This document shows, one piece after another, positions 42,251 through 50,460 of a stretch of DNA of 64,000 bases. Source of the stretch: Candidatus Poribacteria bacterium (GTDB lineage: Bacteria; Poribacteria; WGA-4E; WGA-3G); NCBI GenBank assembly GCA_028824575.1, contig JAPPDN010000059.1:1-64000 (forward strand), read 5' to 3'. The notes below the pieces were generated by a model. That model saw only the letters and a list, made by a program, of their open reading frames with translations, searched no databases and had not been told where the DNA came from. Numbering within the stretch: position 1 is the stretch's first letter; each line of letters opens with the position of its first letter. Position numbers and translations under genes: made by a program.

Positions 42251-43663
42251 TTAATTGACGATGCCCTCTCTGACTTGCATCCTGTCTAAACTCCCATACG
42301 TCCGGAGTCCTGCAGAATGCTTGTCTTTTTCTGATTTGTACTTCTCGACGGCATCTTCATAATCTGCATCGTCAATGCCGTCCATGTCTTTGAGCTCTTT
42401 CAGTTTCTTGAGGTTATCGATTTTCGCACCCTCCGCCTCCGCTAACATCTTGACATCCTGGGGATCCGGCGTATTCTCAAAATAGAAAGTCACCTTCCCT
42501 TGCCGACCCTCAGCCCGCAACACATACCCGAGAAGCGTTGACAAAACTCCCGCAACAGTCGACTGGATACTCGATATGTTGATCCGGTAATCTTTTCTTT
42601 GTTCTGTCGCGTGAGATTCCGCGACCGATTCGTTACTGTGTTGCTTAATCGGGGTACTTCCCGTCGCCCGACCGACCCGACGGTCATATAGTCTCATCAA
42701 ACCATCTACCAGCCCAAAAAATGATGTCTGCATCTGCCCGCCCTTCGGCATTTCGACTTCCACGATGTCTAAATACGCATACCCTTCGTTCGGCTTTAAA
42801 GTTGAGTACCGCTGGTTGATACCCGCAAGGAAGTCCTGGATGAATTCGTCTTCCTTATCAACATCACCCCTGACATCCGCGGGCATGAAGTCTCGCAACT
42901 TTTCCGAATCCACCTTAAACCCTGCGCGTGCCCAGCCTTGTGATTCCAAGACCCTCCGAAAATCGTGCATCACCCCTAACATCCGAATCACGTCTAACGG
43001 TGCCGATTCCAACATAGATCTGCCGAAGGGTTCATTCGGGCCCGCATTGAACGGCACATACATCACCGTCGGATCGTCCTGTAGTGATACCCATTTCCCC
43101 TGCTGCCATTGACCGAGCTCCCAGTCGTTGCCGTGACGGTTGAAACGCGCCACGTATGGATCCATCACCGCAATGTCCATCGCCATGTCCGCCGCTTCGT
43201 TGAGTTCTAACTCCCAAAAAATAGCACCCCCTTTGTAGATGCCGGCAAACACTCTGTCAATCAACACGTCCGGGTCATGATGTTTCGCCGCAAGCCTATC
43301 AAAGAAAGCATCGATAACCGGGGTGGCACCTTTCGGCTTTACTTGGTAACCCCAAGATTCGTTCGCGTTCCGCAAGAAATCCTCGTATGCTTTTTTGACC
43401 TCCGGGCTGATGCTCGTGACGAGTTTCATGAACTGATCGACCGGTAGATGCAGCAGCTCCTCTTCCGTCCAGTTTTTCAGTTGCCACACACTTCGCGACC
43501 GTTCCGGCGGCGCAACATGATACATCGTGTGCTGCCGATGCGGGTCCTGCATCGAGACGCGACCGCCACTCAACGCCCGTGTGTTGCGGTGCTTCGCAAT
43601 CGCTTTTGGGTCCCTACCGAAAACCCGTTTGCTGTAGTGTTGGAGTGTCCTTTGTAGATTCAT
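42251..43663 (-). CDS. Portal protein (DUF935 / Mu gp29-like)
   Basis: 470 residues. Typical portal stretches are seen: SPEVKKAYEDFLRNANESWG, an Ile/Trp core IYKGGAIFWELELNE, VMYVPFNAGPNEPFGRSMLE, FRRVLESQGWARAGFKVD, and the helical ending with IDDADYEDAVEKYKSEKD. Portal rings sit at one capsid vertex and pass DNA. It follows the large terminase gene in transcription, the standard order. No strong ribosome-binding site. A 130-base palindromic spacer separates it from the terminase. Confidence 0.85.
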   Translation of the reverse strand: MNLQRTLQHYSKRVFGRDPKAIAKHRNTRALSGGRVSMQDPHRQHTMYHVAPPERSRSVWQLKNWTEEELLHLPVDQFMKLVTSISPEVKKAYEDFLRNANESWGYQVKPKGATPVIDAFFDRLAAKHHDPDVLIDRVFAGIYKGGAIFWELELNEAADMAMDIAVMDPYVARFNRHGNDWELGQWQQGKWVSLQDDPTVMYVPFNAGPNEPFGRSMLESAPLDVIRMLGVMHDFRRVLESQGWARAGFKVDSEKLRDFMPADVRGDVDKEDEFIQDFLAGINQRYSTLKPNEGYAYLDIVEVEMPKGGQMQTSFFGLVDGLMRLYDRRVGRATGSTPIKQHSNESVAESHATEQRKDYRINISSIQSTVAGVLSTLLGYVLRAEGRQGKVTFYFENTPDPQDVKMLAEAEGAKIDNLKKLKELKDMDGIDDADYEDAVEKYKSEKDKHSAGLRTYGSLDRMQVREGIVN

Positions 43664-43674
43664 GTGTTCTGGGT

Positions 43675-43805
43675 TGTTGGTTATAAGTTATAAGTTATAA
43701 GTTAAGAGGGGTATAGGGGACATCCATACCACTCCGGAATATTCAATGAAGTCGTGAATTGTTACAGGAAACCCTCTTAACTAAAAACCAAGAACCAACC
43801 ACCTA
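43675..43805. repeat. Nested intergenic palindrome between terminase and portal genes
   Basis: GTTATAAGTTAAGAGGG faces CCCTCTTAACTAAAAACC, with three tandem TTATAAG units on one side and AACC blocks on the other. It is the third member of the 19.6-kb and 39.6-kb family. Confidence 0.6.
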
Positions 43806-43813
43806 CAACCCTC

Positions 43814-45265
43814 TTACCTCATCTTCACACTGCCATGGATAACTCGCCCGCTTCCGATGCCACGGGGGCCTTTTTGCAGGGTCCGCACAAGATAACTTGT
43901 GCCATCGATGCCATGTTTTTCACCGTCTGTCTCGGCATCGTCCTTTTGCGGGTTACCCGTCCGTTTCTCGCTGTAACTCAAACTCAAAAACTCATCAGTG
44001 ACCTCAACGGGTAGATATTTTTCTTTCAACGTCTCATCTGGCGGATGCACCAACCGATCCCGTAAAAAGAAAATCGCAGGTTGACCGGTCTCGTCAATTT
44101 TCAACCGTTTCTGCACTGCTTGAATCTGTGCAACTCTGTCTTTGGGCGGTTCGTTCACCCGAAAGCCAGCGAACTCCAACTGCGCCACGCCGTCCTGGTC
44201 GGCAGAGTCTACCGCCGCATACCGAATCTTCTTCTTCTCCTCTCTATCACAGTTGTCTAATATCAATTGTATCAAGTCGGGTTTTATCAGATTCGTTTTG
44301 TAGATCTCCTTGTAGGCGTAAAGCCGATCGTCAGGGGCATGTGCCCACCAAATCACGCTCGCCGCATCCCGATACCCCCAGTCGACACTCAGATACCGCG
44401 GCCAGTTCGGCATAATCGCGGTGTTTGTATTGACAATGTGGATTTCAGGGTCAAAGCCTTCAAAGACTAAATCCTCACCGGAACCCCATAGCCCCAGAAA
44501 GCCTCGTTTGAAACGTAAGCCCTCTAAATTCTTGAGTTTCTCAACACGCCGAAAACCGCTATCCGTGAACAGGTGCTCGATCTTCTTGAGAAGTTTCGGA
44601 TCCGGGTTGTTTTCAAACGCCCTTTTGAATTCTGCTAACTTCGGAGAAGTCTGATCGATGATCTCCGGATTATCGAGAAAAGAGAGCGAAAAATACCGAA
44701 GTTTCTTCTCTTTGGCTTGCTGGCGAATCCAGTGATTCGGGACACTTGGGTTGCAATCGCCGAGCAACTGTGCAATCGGCATCACACCCGCACGTTCCGT
44801 CACACGACCCGTCAACTCGTCCCACGCATCAAAAGGGAGCAGCTCACACTGGTTGACGAATGCCGCATCGAAAAAATCAGATAACAGGTTCTGCGGTTTG
44901 TCCAGCCCGTTCACGTAGATACGCGTGCCGTTCTTATACTCAAAAAACTCCGGCTTCTCGCCACCGAATCGAGTGACATCCGTCGGATTCGAGGCATCCC
45001 GACTCGTCGGCGTATAGCCGAGGTATTTATAGTAGGTTGGCAGGATATTCCGATAGACACGACTCAGACTTCGATGTACGAACGTCATTCGAGAGCCTTC
45101 AAACTCGTTCGCAAGTGCATCCATATACGCACAAAGACTAAATGTCTTACCCGCGTCATACGTGCCACCGGCAACTTTTACACTCGCATCCGACTCCCAT
45201 AAGTCCAGCATTTTGCCGTAAATCGCAAATTTGCCTCGACTGAACCTATACGCGTAATGGGGCAT
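43814..45265 (-). CDS. terL: Terminase large subunit
   Basis: 483 residues; ATP-driven DNA packaging motor with a headful or site-specific nuclease. Walker A is VAGGTYDAGKTF (about 31-42); the Walker-B-like strand FDAAFVNQCELL is near 130 with Glu in place of the usual Asp-Glu pair; the RNase H-like nuclease domain begins with RYLSVDWGYRD (about 285), continues with YAAVDSADQDG and ends with the DDAETDGEKHGIDG acidic region. It is the second gene of the late operon. The first five bases overlap nothing; spacing to the upstream gene is five bases. Confidence 0.92.
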   Translation of the reverse strand: MPHYAYRFSRGKFAIYGKMLDLWESDASVKVAGGTYDAGKTFSLCAYMDALANEFEGSRMTFVHRSLSRVYRNILPTYYKYLGYTPTSRDASNPTDVTRFGGEKPEFFEYKNGTRIYVNGLDKPQNLLSDFFDAAFVNQCELLPFDAWDELTGRVTERAGVMPIAQLLGDCNPSVPNHWIRQQAKEKKLRYFSLSFLDNPEIIDQTSPKLAEFKRAFENNPDPKLLKKIEHLFTDSGFRRVEKLKNLEGLRFKRGFLGLWGSGEDLVFEGFDPEIHIVNTNTAIMPNWPRYLSVDWGYRDAASVIWWAHAPDDRLYAYKEIYKTNLIKPDLIQLILDNCDREEKKKIRYAAVDSADQDGVAQLEFAGFRVNEPPKDRVAQIQAVQKRLKIDETGQPAIFFLRDRLVHPPDETLKEKYLPVEVTDEFLSLSYSEKRTGNPQKDDAETDGEKHGIDGTSYLVRTLQKGPRGIGSGRVIHGSVKMR

Positions 45266-45270
45266 CTAAA

Positions 45271-45993
45271 TCAAACCGTCCGTTTTTTGAGGTCCTTTCC
45301 CGGAAGTTTCGCTAAGACATCTCGCATCGTCTCGTCATATTCGCGAATCACGATCACCTGATCCTCAGGCGGCGCATTCTCAAGTTCCTGTTTTTCGCGT
45401 TGCGCGGTGTTCTTTTTCGCGTCCTCTACGGCTTGACGGGTGTTCGCATCATAGCCACGGTCAACGAGATACCAGCGTTTCAGCGTTCGCTCTACGACCA
45501 TCGAACATCGATATAACGCGTTCATGACCGACGCTAACTCTTCATAATTAATTTGTGGGGTCGACAAAAGCCTCCCCATCTCCCTATCATAAAGATTCAA
45601 AAGCATATTGACTGTCCATGCGTTCTGCGAATCCGTCCGCGTCAGCATCTCCCTGTTCAGCATATACCAACCCGGACGCACTCTTAGAATCTTGCTGGCA
45701 TCATGGAGCTCTTTTATCGTTTTTGTGATGTAGCTTTTCGTCTTGGTCGTCACTGCGGCATGTATGTCTTTCGTACGCATTTCTGGCACCGTCGAAAGCA
45801 CCTGGAGAATTTGTACCGAACAGGGAACTTTTGTAGCACTTTCTGTAGGCATATTAGTAGTCATATTAGTAGGCATGTTAGTAGGCATGTTAGTAGGCAT
45901 ATCAGTAGGCATGTTAGTAGGCATGTTAGTAGGCTTTTGAGTGGCACTTTCTGTAGATTCAGGAAGTTGGGAAGTATCCGTATCGGTTTTCAT
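45271..45993 (-). CDS. Winged-helix protein with PTNM repeats, possible small terminase
   Basis: 240 residues, first gene of the leftward operon. The N-terminus is a low-complexity array of PTNM units (residues about 20-50); the middle is a winged helix (VLSTVPEMRTKDIHAAVTTK, then ITKTIKELHDASKILRVRP), and the C-terminal half is helical and charged. Position immediately before the large terminase and a DNA-binding domain suggest the packaging-initiation subunit, but sequence similarity to known ones is not visible. GAGAGGGTTCC precedes the ATG. Confidence 0.5.
   Translation of the reverse strand: MKTDTDTSQLPESTESATQKPTNMPTNMPTDMPTNMPTNMPTNMTTNMPTESATKVPCSVQILQVLSTVPEMRTKDIHAAVTTKTKSYITKTIKELHDASKILRVRPGWYMLNREMLTRTDSQNAWTVNMLLNLYDREMGRLLSTPQINYEELASVMNALYRCSMVVERTLKRWYLVDRGYDANTRQAVEDAKKNTAQREKQELENAPPEDQVIVIREYDETMRDVLAKLPGKDLKKRTV
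45846..45943. repeat. 12-bp minisatellite in the winged-helix gene
   Basis: About eight tandem copies of CATGTTAGTAGG, with single-base variants giving T, D or T-T changes, encode the PTNM array. The copy number is a likely variable site. Confidence 0.9.
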
Positions 45994-46164
45994 TGGAACC
46001 CTCTCAAATCGGACGCGTTTTCTATTATATTATTATAAAGTGCCACGACACACCTGTAGAAGCACATTCAACACACCGTGATGCTGATTTACAATAAAAA
46101 AGCCGTCAATTCGGATTTTTTTTCAAAAAAACCTTTCAGTTATCGGTTCTCGGCTATTAAACAC

Positions 46165-46193
46165 TTGAAAACGTATCTCGCTTATGATAAAAT
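46165..46193 (+). promoter_or_regulatory. Promoter of the rightward early region (candidate)
   Basis: TTGAAA (46165-46170), 17-base spacer, TAAAAT (46188-46193), in the AT-rich control region 45994-46253 between the divergent early and late units. The leftward promoter probably uses the TATAATAATATAAT-like stretch near 46022-46035 on the complement. The region also contains ATGCTGATTTACAAT, shared with the pseudogene at 12.9 kb. Confidence 0.5.
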
Positions 46194-46253
46194 AATCTAT
46201 TATAACAAAACTAATTATTATCACCCGAACCGCCCACGGAGAACACACACTGA

Positions 46254-46532
46254 ATGCCTAAACTCGAACGCACCACCTTTACACTCACCCAACAGCAAAT
46301 CGAATGGATCGATGAACAGAGTAAGAAAACCGGACTCCTCAAAGCTGAAATCATGCGACGCGCAGTCGACCAGTACGCAGAACAGGAAGAAGCGAAAGAG
46401 GAACGCCAGTTTTTTACACCCGAACAGCGGAGAGAGATCAAAGAGATCGCACGGGCGAAAGGTGTTTCAGAACTCTCTGTCATCCGTCGGGCAATCGATA
46501 GAGAACTCAACCGATTCTTCCGGAGATACTAA
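46254..46532 (+). CDS. Double ribbon-helix-helix DNA-binding protein
   Basis: 92 residues with two copies of the short Arc/CopG-type fold: a strand then two helices in ERTTFTLTQQQIEWIDEQSK and EIMRRAVDQY, again in RQFFTPEQRREIKEIARAKG and SVIRRAIDREL. It is the first gene right of the divergent control region, so it is the best candidate for the switch or autoregulator of early versus late transcription. No ribosome-binding site is obvious, suggesting leaderless or weak translation. Confidence 0.7.
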   Translation: MPKLERTTFTLTQQQIEWIDEQSKKTGLLKAEIMRRAVDQYAEQEEAKEERQFFTPEQRREIKEIARAKGVSELSVIRRAIDRELNRFFRRY

Positions 46533-46552
46533 TTCGGAGATACTCACCGGTA

Positions 46553-46572
46553 GCACAAACTTTTAGTTTGTG
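46553..46572. repeat. Short TGTAGC-family hairpin before a start codon
   Basis: GCACAAAC and GTTTGTGC around TTTTA, upstream of the AAAGGAG of the next gene. Confidence 0.55.
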
Positions 46573-46599
46573 CATTTCCAAAAAGGAGATTTTACAGAA

Positions 46600-46947
46600 A
46601 TGCGAGAAGAGATTTATCACGACGATTACATCACAGTTATCGTAACAGACGAAAAAGGTGCCGGTGGTGCACACCACACATACGAGATTCTCAACAGAGA
46701 GACTGGCGACGTGTTGAATACTGTTTCTTTTCAGAAGGGGCCCATCGCTGACAATGGTGTGAACGGATCCACAAACGAGGCGTATTTGGCAATCGTTGGG
46801 CATCGGCTTGAATGTTTTCAGTCCGGTCCCTTCCCATCACATTGGAGTGTGAAAGCACAGCACGGTGTGGATTTCGCGCGGTCTGCGTTGGAAATGCGAA
46901 CAGCAGAACGCAAAGCACGCGGTGTTGAAGGCAAGGATATTGCCTAA
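46600..46947 (+). CDS. Conserved phage accessory protein, Acb2/Tad1 hairpin-like ending
   Basis: 115 residues from the ATG at 46600 with AAAGGAG upstream. The sequence follows a pattern common in phage accessory proteins: GAGGAHHTYEI, FQKGPIADNGVNG, NEAYLAIVGHRLECFQSGPF, and a helical hairpin ending RTAERKARGVEGKD. I recall related small proteins being annotated with the Acb2/Tad1 hairpin, whose founders bind nucleotide signals of CBASS or Thoeris defence. That link is from memory and the hairpin here is divergent, so function is open. Confidence 0.5.
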   Translation: MREEIYHDDYITVIVTDEKGAGGAHHTYEILNRETGDVLNTVSFQKGPIADNGVNGSTNEAYLAIVGHRLECFQSGPFPSHWSVKAQHGVDFARSALEMRTAERKARGVEGKDIA

Positions 46948-47037
46948 AGGAAGGAATCGGAACGAAAGCACCCAGGCCCAGTAAGTGCGGTGTTTTTGCA
47001 ATGTAATACAAGGAATGGAAATGTAATACAAGGAACG

Positions 47038-47088
47038 GATTTAGTCTATTCCCAGACTAAATCCAGTCTCTCCCCAGACTAAATCCGG
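47038..47088. repeat. Triple AGACTAAATCC operator-like repeat
   Basis: GGATTTAGTCT and AGACTAAATCC form an 11-bp palindrome around a 7-base spacer, and a third AGACTAAATCC follows 13 bases later. Two GTAATACAAGGAA repeats lie just before. The cluster sits 60 bases ahead of the gene at 47151 and could be a binding site for one of the ribbon-helix-helix proteins or an RNA hairpin. Confidence 0.6.
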
Positions 47089-47150
47089 TATTTCTGCGGA
47101 TTTCCGTCCTAACCGCACCGAGTGGATTACGAAAAAAGGAGAAAGTACGA

Positions 47151-47429
47151 ATGAAAAACCGAATGGATGTCCCTGAAGAATATGAACCCGTGCTACCGGG
47201 GAAAGTCAAAGCACATCTGGTAAAGAAGCAAGCAAAAACGGATAACTCACTTCTCACACAGACTGTGATCGCAGTCGGGAAAGTCATCGCAATGCTACAG
47301 GACTCGCCAAACCCCAACGGGTTCGTTGTCGATAACCTCACACCCGAGCAACTCCGGCAACTTAAATCCGCATGTGTGAACCACCTTGCACACCTTATTC
47401 CCGGCATAGAGGAAGAGATAATAGAGTGA
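47151..47429 (+). CDS. Hypothetical phage protein, 92 residues
   Basis: Good AAAAAAGGAG site. Mostly helical: KVKAHLVKKQAKTDNSLLTQ, VIAVGKVIAMLQ, then LTPEQLRQLKSACVNHLAHL and an acidic end. No cysteine motif or membrane segment. Not recognised; early small protein. Confidence 0.6.
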   Translation: MKNRMDVPEEYEPVLPGKVKAHLVKKQAKTDNSLLTQTVIAVGKVIAMLQDSPNPNGFVVDNLTPEQLRQLKSACVNHLAHLIPGIEEEIIE

Positions 47430-47481
47430 TAGACCCCCGAAAAAGACAGGATGGCACCATGCTACCAAACCGAGGCAACTG

Positions 47482-47694
47482 ATGGACAAAATTACAATTG
47501 ATAAACACACGTTCGCCTGTGCTCTCTCTGAACTTGCGCACACGGTGGGGACCCTCAAAGGCATCAACGGTGCATTAGAGACGTTGGGCGAGCGAATAGA
47601 CCCCAATAAACTTAAAGAGATTATCGGGGACACAAGTCAACGCTCAGAAAAAGCCCTGGAATCACTGCTTCAACTGCTTTTGGAGAACGGATAG
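47482..47694 (+). CDS. Hypothetical phage protein, 70 residues
   Basis: Helical protein (HTFACALSELAHTVGTLKGI; EKALESLLQLLLENG) with weak ribosome-binding site GAGGCAACTG. Follows 47151 at short distance in the same direction, so probably the same transcript. No family recognised. Confidence 0.5.
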   Translation: MDKITIDKHTFACALSELAHTVGTLKGINGALETLGERIDPNKLKEIIGDTSQRSEKALESLLQLLLENG

Positions 47695-47743
47695 ACGAAA
47701 GGTGTACACACGTGCAAGCGATCTTCTATAGAGAGGAACTCTG

Positions 47744-48370
47744 ATGATCGACATTTCTAAAGAAATTTGTATGGGCCTCTCCGATAACGAAATTGCACAC
47801 AGGTATAGTCTCTCTATAGAATTTGTGCGTAGGCAACGGAAGTTTTTGGAACCGCGAGCACCCGTGCTGCCACAACAACTGAAAAGAGGCATCTTTTGTG
47901 AGGAATTTATGAAAAATGTTAATCATCGAAAATCCGTGAGTAAAGAAAAACTCAAAGCGTGGATCGATGCGAACCCCAATGGCTACATGGAACGATCCAT
48001 TGCGAAAATTGCTAAGGAAGCGGATGTGTCCATATCAACAGTTCAGCGAAATCTCACTAAAATGATAGCTGAACGACACGGCATCTCGCAAGATGACGTG
48101 TCGGCGCAACGCAAAGCAGCAGGATTCACGAGAGGCACCCGAAAAAAAAAGAAATCGGAGGGGAAACCGGCGGAGAGCCGGGTTTCCGTCGGTTTCCGCC
48201 GCGTCTCTCGCCCATCCACAGACGAGAAAAAAGTAATTTCAGGGCACTTTGATAAGGAACTCTATCGACAATTAGCACATTTGGCAATAGACAGAGACAG
48301 TAGTATGCAAGCATTGTTGGTAGAGGCATTGAATCTGCTGTTTGAGAAGGAAGACTTGCCTCGTTTTTAG
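47744..48370 (+). CDS. Multi-domain DNA-binding regulator (HTH plus ribbon-helix-helix)
   Basis: 208 residues. The N-terminal half contains helix-turn-helix patterns (GLSDNEIAHRYSLSIEFVRR; IAKIAKEADVSISTVQRNL), a basic KKKK linker follows, and the C-terminus is a ribbon-helix-helix (VISGHFDKELYRQLAHLAID, QALLVEALNLLFEK) as in antitoxin-like and ParG-like proteins. The combination suggests a transcription or partition regulator acting on repeated operators. GAGAGGAACTCTG precedes the ATG. Confidence 0.65.
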   Translation: MIDISKEICMGLSDNEIAHRYSLSIEFVRRQRKFLEPRAPVLPQQLKRGIFCEEFMKNVNHRKSVSKEKLKAWIDANPNGYMERSIAKIAKEADVSISTVQRNLTKMIAERHGISQDDVSAQRKAAGFTRGTRKKKKSEGKPAESRVSVGFRRVSRPSTDEKKVISGHFDKELYRQLAHLAIDRDSSMQALLVEALNLLFEKEDLPRF

Positions 48371-48404
48371 TGGATTGCGCACCAATTAAGGAACAATTAA
48401 AAAT

Positions 48405-49394
48405 ATGAACGACATAAGACACCAACTCCCGGAATGTCCGCTTGAATACCAAGTTCCACACATTCCGGCTTCACACACCGCACTCGTGATTGAGATCAAC
48501 GCCGCCGACATCGAGTGGCAAGAGAAGATGCTCCCCTGGACACTCGCCGGGCTTATCAATAACACCGACATCGTGATGAAAGGCGTACATCTCTATATCA
48601 CTTGCGAGGACGGTACCCAGGAACGCATCAGAACCGCACTCAAGAGGATCGATCTGCCACCCGGCACCCTCATCACGAAAGACGCGGAAAGCAACCAACC
48701 GCTTATCCTTTTTGGGAATTACGGACACAGGTACGATTCCGTCTGTATCCTTGATGCTAACTACTGGGCGTTCCGCGGTATCGGTAAACGCCAAGATGCC
48801 TCCGACATCAAACTCCCCTTTGGACACGTCCTACGCCATACCTGGGGCTGGGCTGTCGCTGATGTCAGCTTCCACCACCAAAACGACATGGATGTTAAAG
48901 ACACTTGGGTTCGGATGTCTGAACCGTTACACCTCACCGGTGGGGATTCGCCGGAACAGCGCCAAAAACTCGCCAAGCATCTCATCGGCGCAGCAGAACG
49001 AGCGAAATGGCTCCACGCTGCGAACTGTGCTGTCTATGGAGATGACTACGAAAAGAAAAATCAGAATATCGCCGCCTACTTCTTCAATGAAACCGAAGCG
49101 AACTGGCATCTCAACGCGTCTCTCCTGCACTACAGTGCCGCTGAAGTGAATACCCCCTACTTCGCCGAATGGGCACCCGAATGGCGGCACCTCGGCACCG
49201 AGCCACTCATCGCGCTCTGGCTGCTGAAGACAAAACAACACGCCTATAACCTTCAAGATTCCGTCATGATAGAGTCCAACTACGTCCGAGCCGAATACCC
49301 ACGACTCTGTCACATGGAGTTTGCTGATCGGAAGCAATTCATCTACGCCATGCAGGAACTCCAGGGATCACAACTGAACATCGCGATGAATTGA
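48405..49394 (+). CDS. Unknown 329-residue protein, glycosyltransferase-like pattern
   Basis: Alpha/beta protein: TALVIEINAADIEWQEKMLP, GVHLYITCEDGTQERI, then RYDSVCILDANYWAFRG, which resembles the nucleotide-sugar Asp motif of GT-A glycosyltransferases, and a helical C-terminal half with several Trp (FNETEANWHLNASLLHY; WAPEWRHLGTEPLIALWLL). Such an enzyme could modify DNA or envelope sugars, but the match is only by shape. No ribosome-binding site better than AAGGAACAATTAAA. Confidence 0.4.
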   Translation: MNDIRHQLPECPLEYQVPHIPASHTALVIEINAADIEWQEKMLPWTLAGLINNTDIVMKGVHLYITCEDGTQERIRTALKRIDLPPGTLITKDAESNQPLILFGNYGHRYDSVCILDANYWAFRGIGKRQDASDIKLPFGHVLRHTWGWAVADVSFHHQNDMDVKDTWVRMSEPLHLTGGDSPEQRQKLAKHLIGAAERAKWLHAANCAVYGDDYEKKNQNIAAYFFNETEANWHLNASLLHYSAAEVNTPYFAEWAPEWRHLGTEPLIALWLLKTKQHAYNLQDSVMIESNYVRAEYPRLCHMEFADRKQFIYAMQELQGSQLNIAMN

Positions 49395-49401
49395 ACTGTA
49401 G

Positions 49402-49468
49402 CGCAAACTTTCCAGTTTGCGTCCTCTGATAAGGGAGGTTCCTTGTAGCGCAAACTTTCCAGTTTGCG
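49402..49468. repeat. Two TGTAGC-family hairpins in tandem
   Basis: CGCAAACTTTCCAGTTTGCG occurs at 49402-49421 and again at 49449-49468, each preceded by TGTAG. A third, slightly changed copy is at 49952-49971. The gap 49395-49725 holds these, a REP palindrome at 49643 and an uncertain tRNA-like stretch, but no gene. Confidence 0.75.
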
Positions 49469-49642
49469 TCCTCTAGGTCGCCCAACCTGTTTGCGCATTC
49501 ATAGAACTCTCAATCGTAGTTTAGTGGGTGCTACGGATTGTAGAAGCAGGGGTTAAATTCCCGCCTAAACGAAAGAAGGTTCGGCTCCCCCAGCGGTGCC
49601 TTGAGCGCGTATGCATGTGAGAAATCATAGGTAGTTTAAAGG

Positions 49643-49668
49643 GTAGGGGCGAGGTCACCTCGCCCGTA
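49643..49668. repeat. REP-type palindrome
   Basis: GTAGGGGCGAGGTCACCTCG followed by CCCGTA, perfect 8-bp arms. Confidence 0.75.
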
Positions 49669-49725
49669 CACCAACCCCGTCTATTTATGAGGAGAACGCT
49701 ATAAAACCGCTGGACCCACCATCTT

Positions 49726-49926
49726 ATGAAAAGGAAAGCAAAGAAACAAACCCAACATCAATTCCTGTGTCGCACGTGTGGAGAGGTGCATGTTGCGCCG
49801 CGACTGGGGACTGCTGAGGATAGAGCATGGCGACAAGCATGGCAAGATGAAGGGAGAGTCGCCTGTTGCGAGTGCCTTGGCGTTTTTCACCATGAACTGG
49901 TGTCGATGGCAGATGATCGCCTATAG
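49726..49926 (+). CDS. Small zinc-ribbon protein
   Basis: 66 residues with C-x2-C in FLCRTCGEVH and a second pair C-C-x-C in RVACCECLGVF, spaced as a zinc knuckle; the N-terminus is Lys-rich. No ribosome-binding site is obvious, so the gene call is moderate. Part of a series of small cysteine-pair proteins in the early region. Confidence 0.5.
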   Translation: MKRKAKKQTQHQFLCRTCGEVHVAPRLGTAEDRAWRQAWQDEGRVACCECLGVFHHELVSMADDRL

Positions 49927-50082
49927 CCTTTATTTGAATTACGGACGTGTAGCGTAAACTTTCCAGTTTGCGTACCTCTTTCGTAGCATAACCTGTTAGG
50001 TTGTGCATCTTGTAGCGTAGGAAACTGTAAACCTCCTGTTCGTAGTAGTGCGATTCATCGCACGTTAAGGAAAGTTTAAAAA

Positions 50083-50460
50083 ATGAAACACTATAAAGCA
50101 GACATCTCCGTCCGACGCGTCGGCATCACGACCGCACCGAAAATACCGTCCGACCACCCAAACGTCCGATTCTCAACCTGCCTTCACCGTGAAGGGTTTC
50201 CAGCAGCCGACATCACCGAAGCCCGCCAGCACGCCATCCATCTCGTCGAGAACCCAAGCACCCCCGAATTCACAGAATGCCTCGACTTCTACTTTGTGCC
50301 GTTCAAAATCCTGGAGTGGCACGCCTGGACAGATCCCATTGAACCCGAAGGCGAAACGCAGATCCATTCCTGCAGCAGCCATCCCTTCCTCGTGGGTGTG
50401 TTCAAATGGATCGTCACACTCCTTGTTTACGAAGTTGACGCGCCGGAAACCTACCGCTAA
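50083..50460 (+). CDS. Hypothetical phage protein, 125 residues
   Basis: TAAGGAAAGTTTAAAAA upstream of the ATG. Alpha/beta composition (YKADISVRRVGITTAPKIPS; ITEARQHAIHLVENPSTPEF) with a hydrophobic C-terminal strand (LVGVFKWIVTLLVYEVD). Not recognised. The gap after it (50461-50757) carries a tandem GTTTTTGCTTGGGTATTTCT repeat at about 50645-50685 and no gene. Confidence 0.55.
   Translation: MKHYKADISVRRVGITTAPKIPSDHPNVRFSTCLHREGFPAADITEARQHAIHLVENPSTPEFTECLDFYFVPFKILEWHAWTDPIEPEGETQIHSCSSHPFLVGVFKWIVTLLVYEVDAPETYR

Noticed and set aside
45846..45943. Possible CRISPR-like array
   Set aside because: The 12-bp units are contiguous, without spacers, and encode a PTNM repeat in an open gene.
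49540..49605. tRNA-like stretch (TAGTTTAGTGGGT ... GGGGTTAAATTCCCG)
   Set aside because: A D-arm-like and a T-arm-like piece are present, but the acceptor stem, anticodon arm and T stem do not pair properly.
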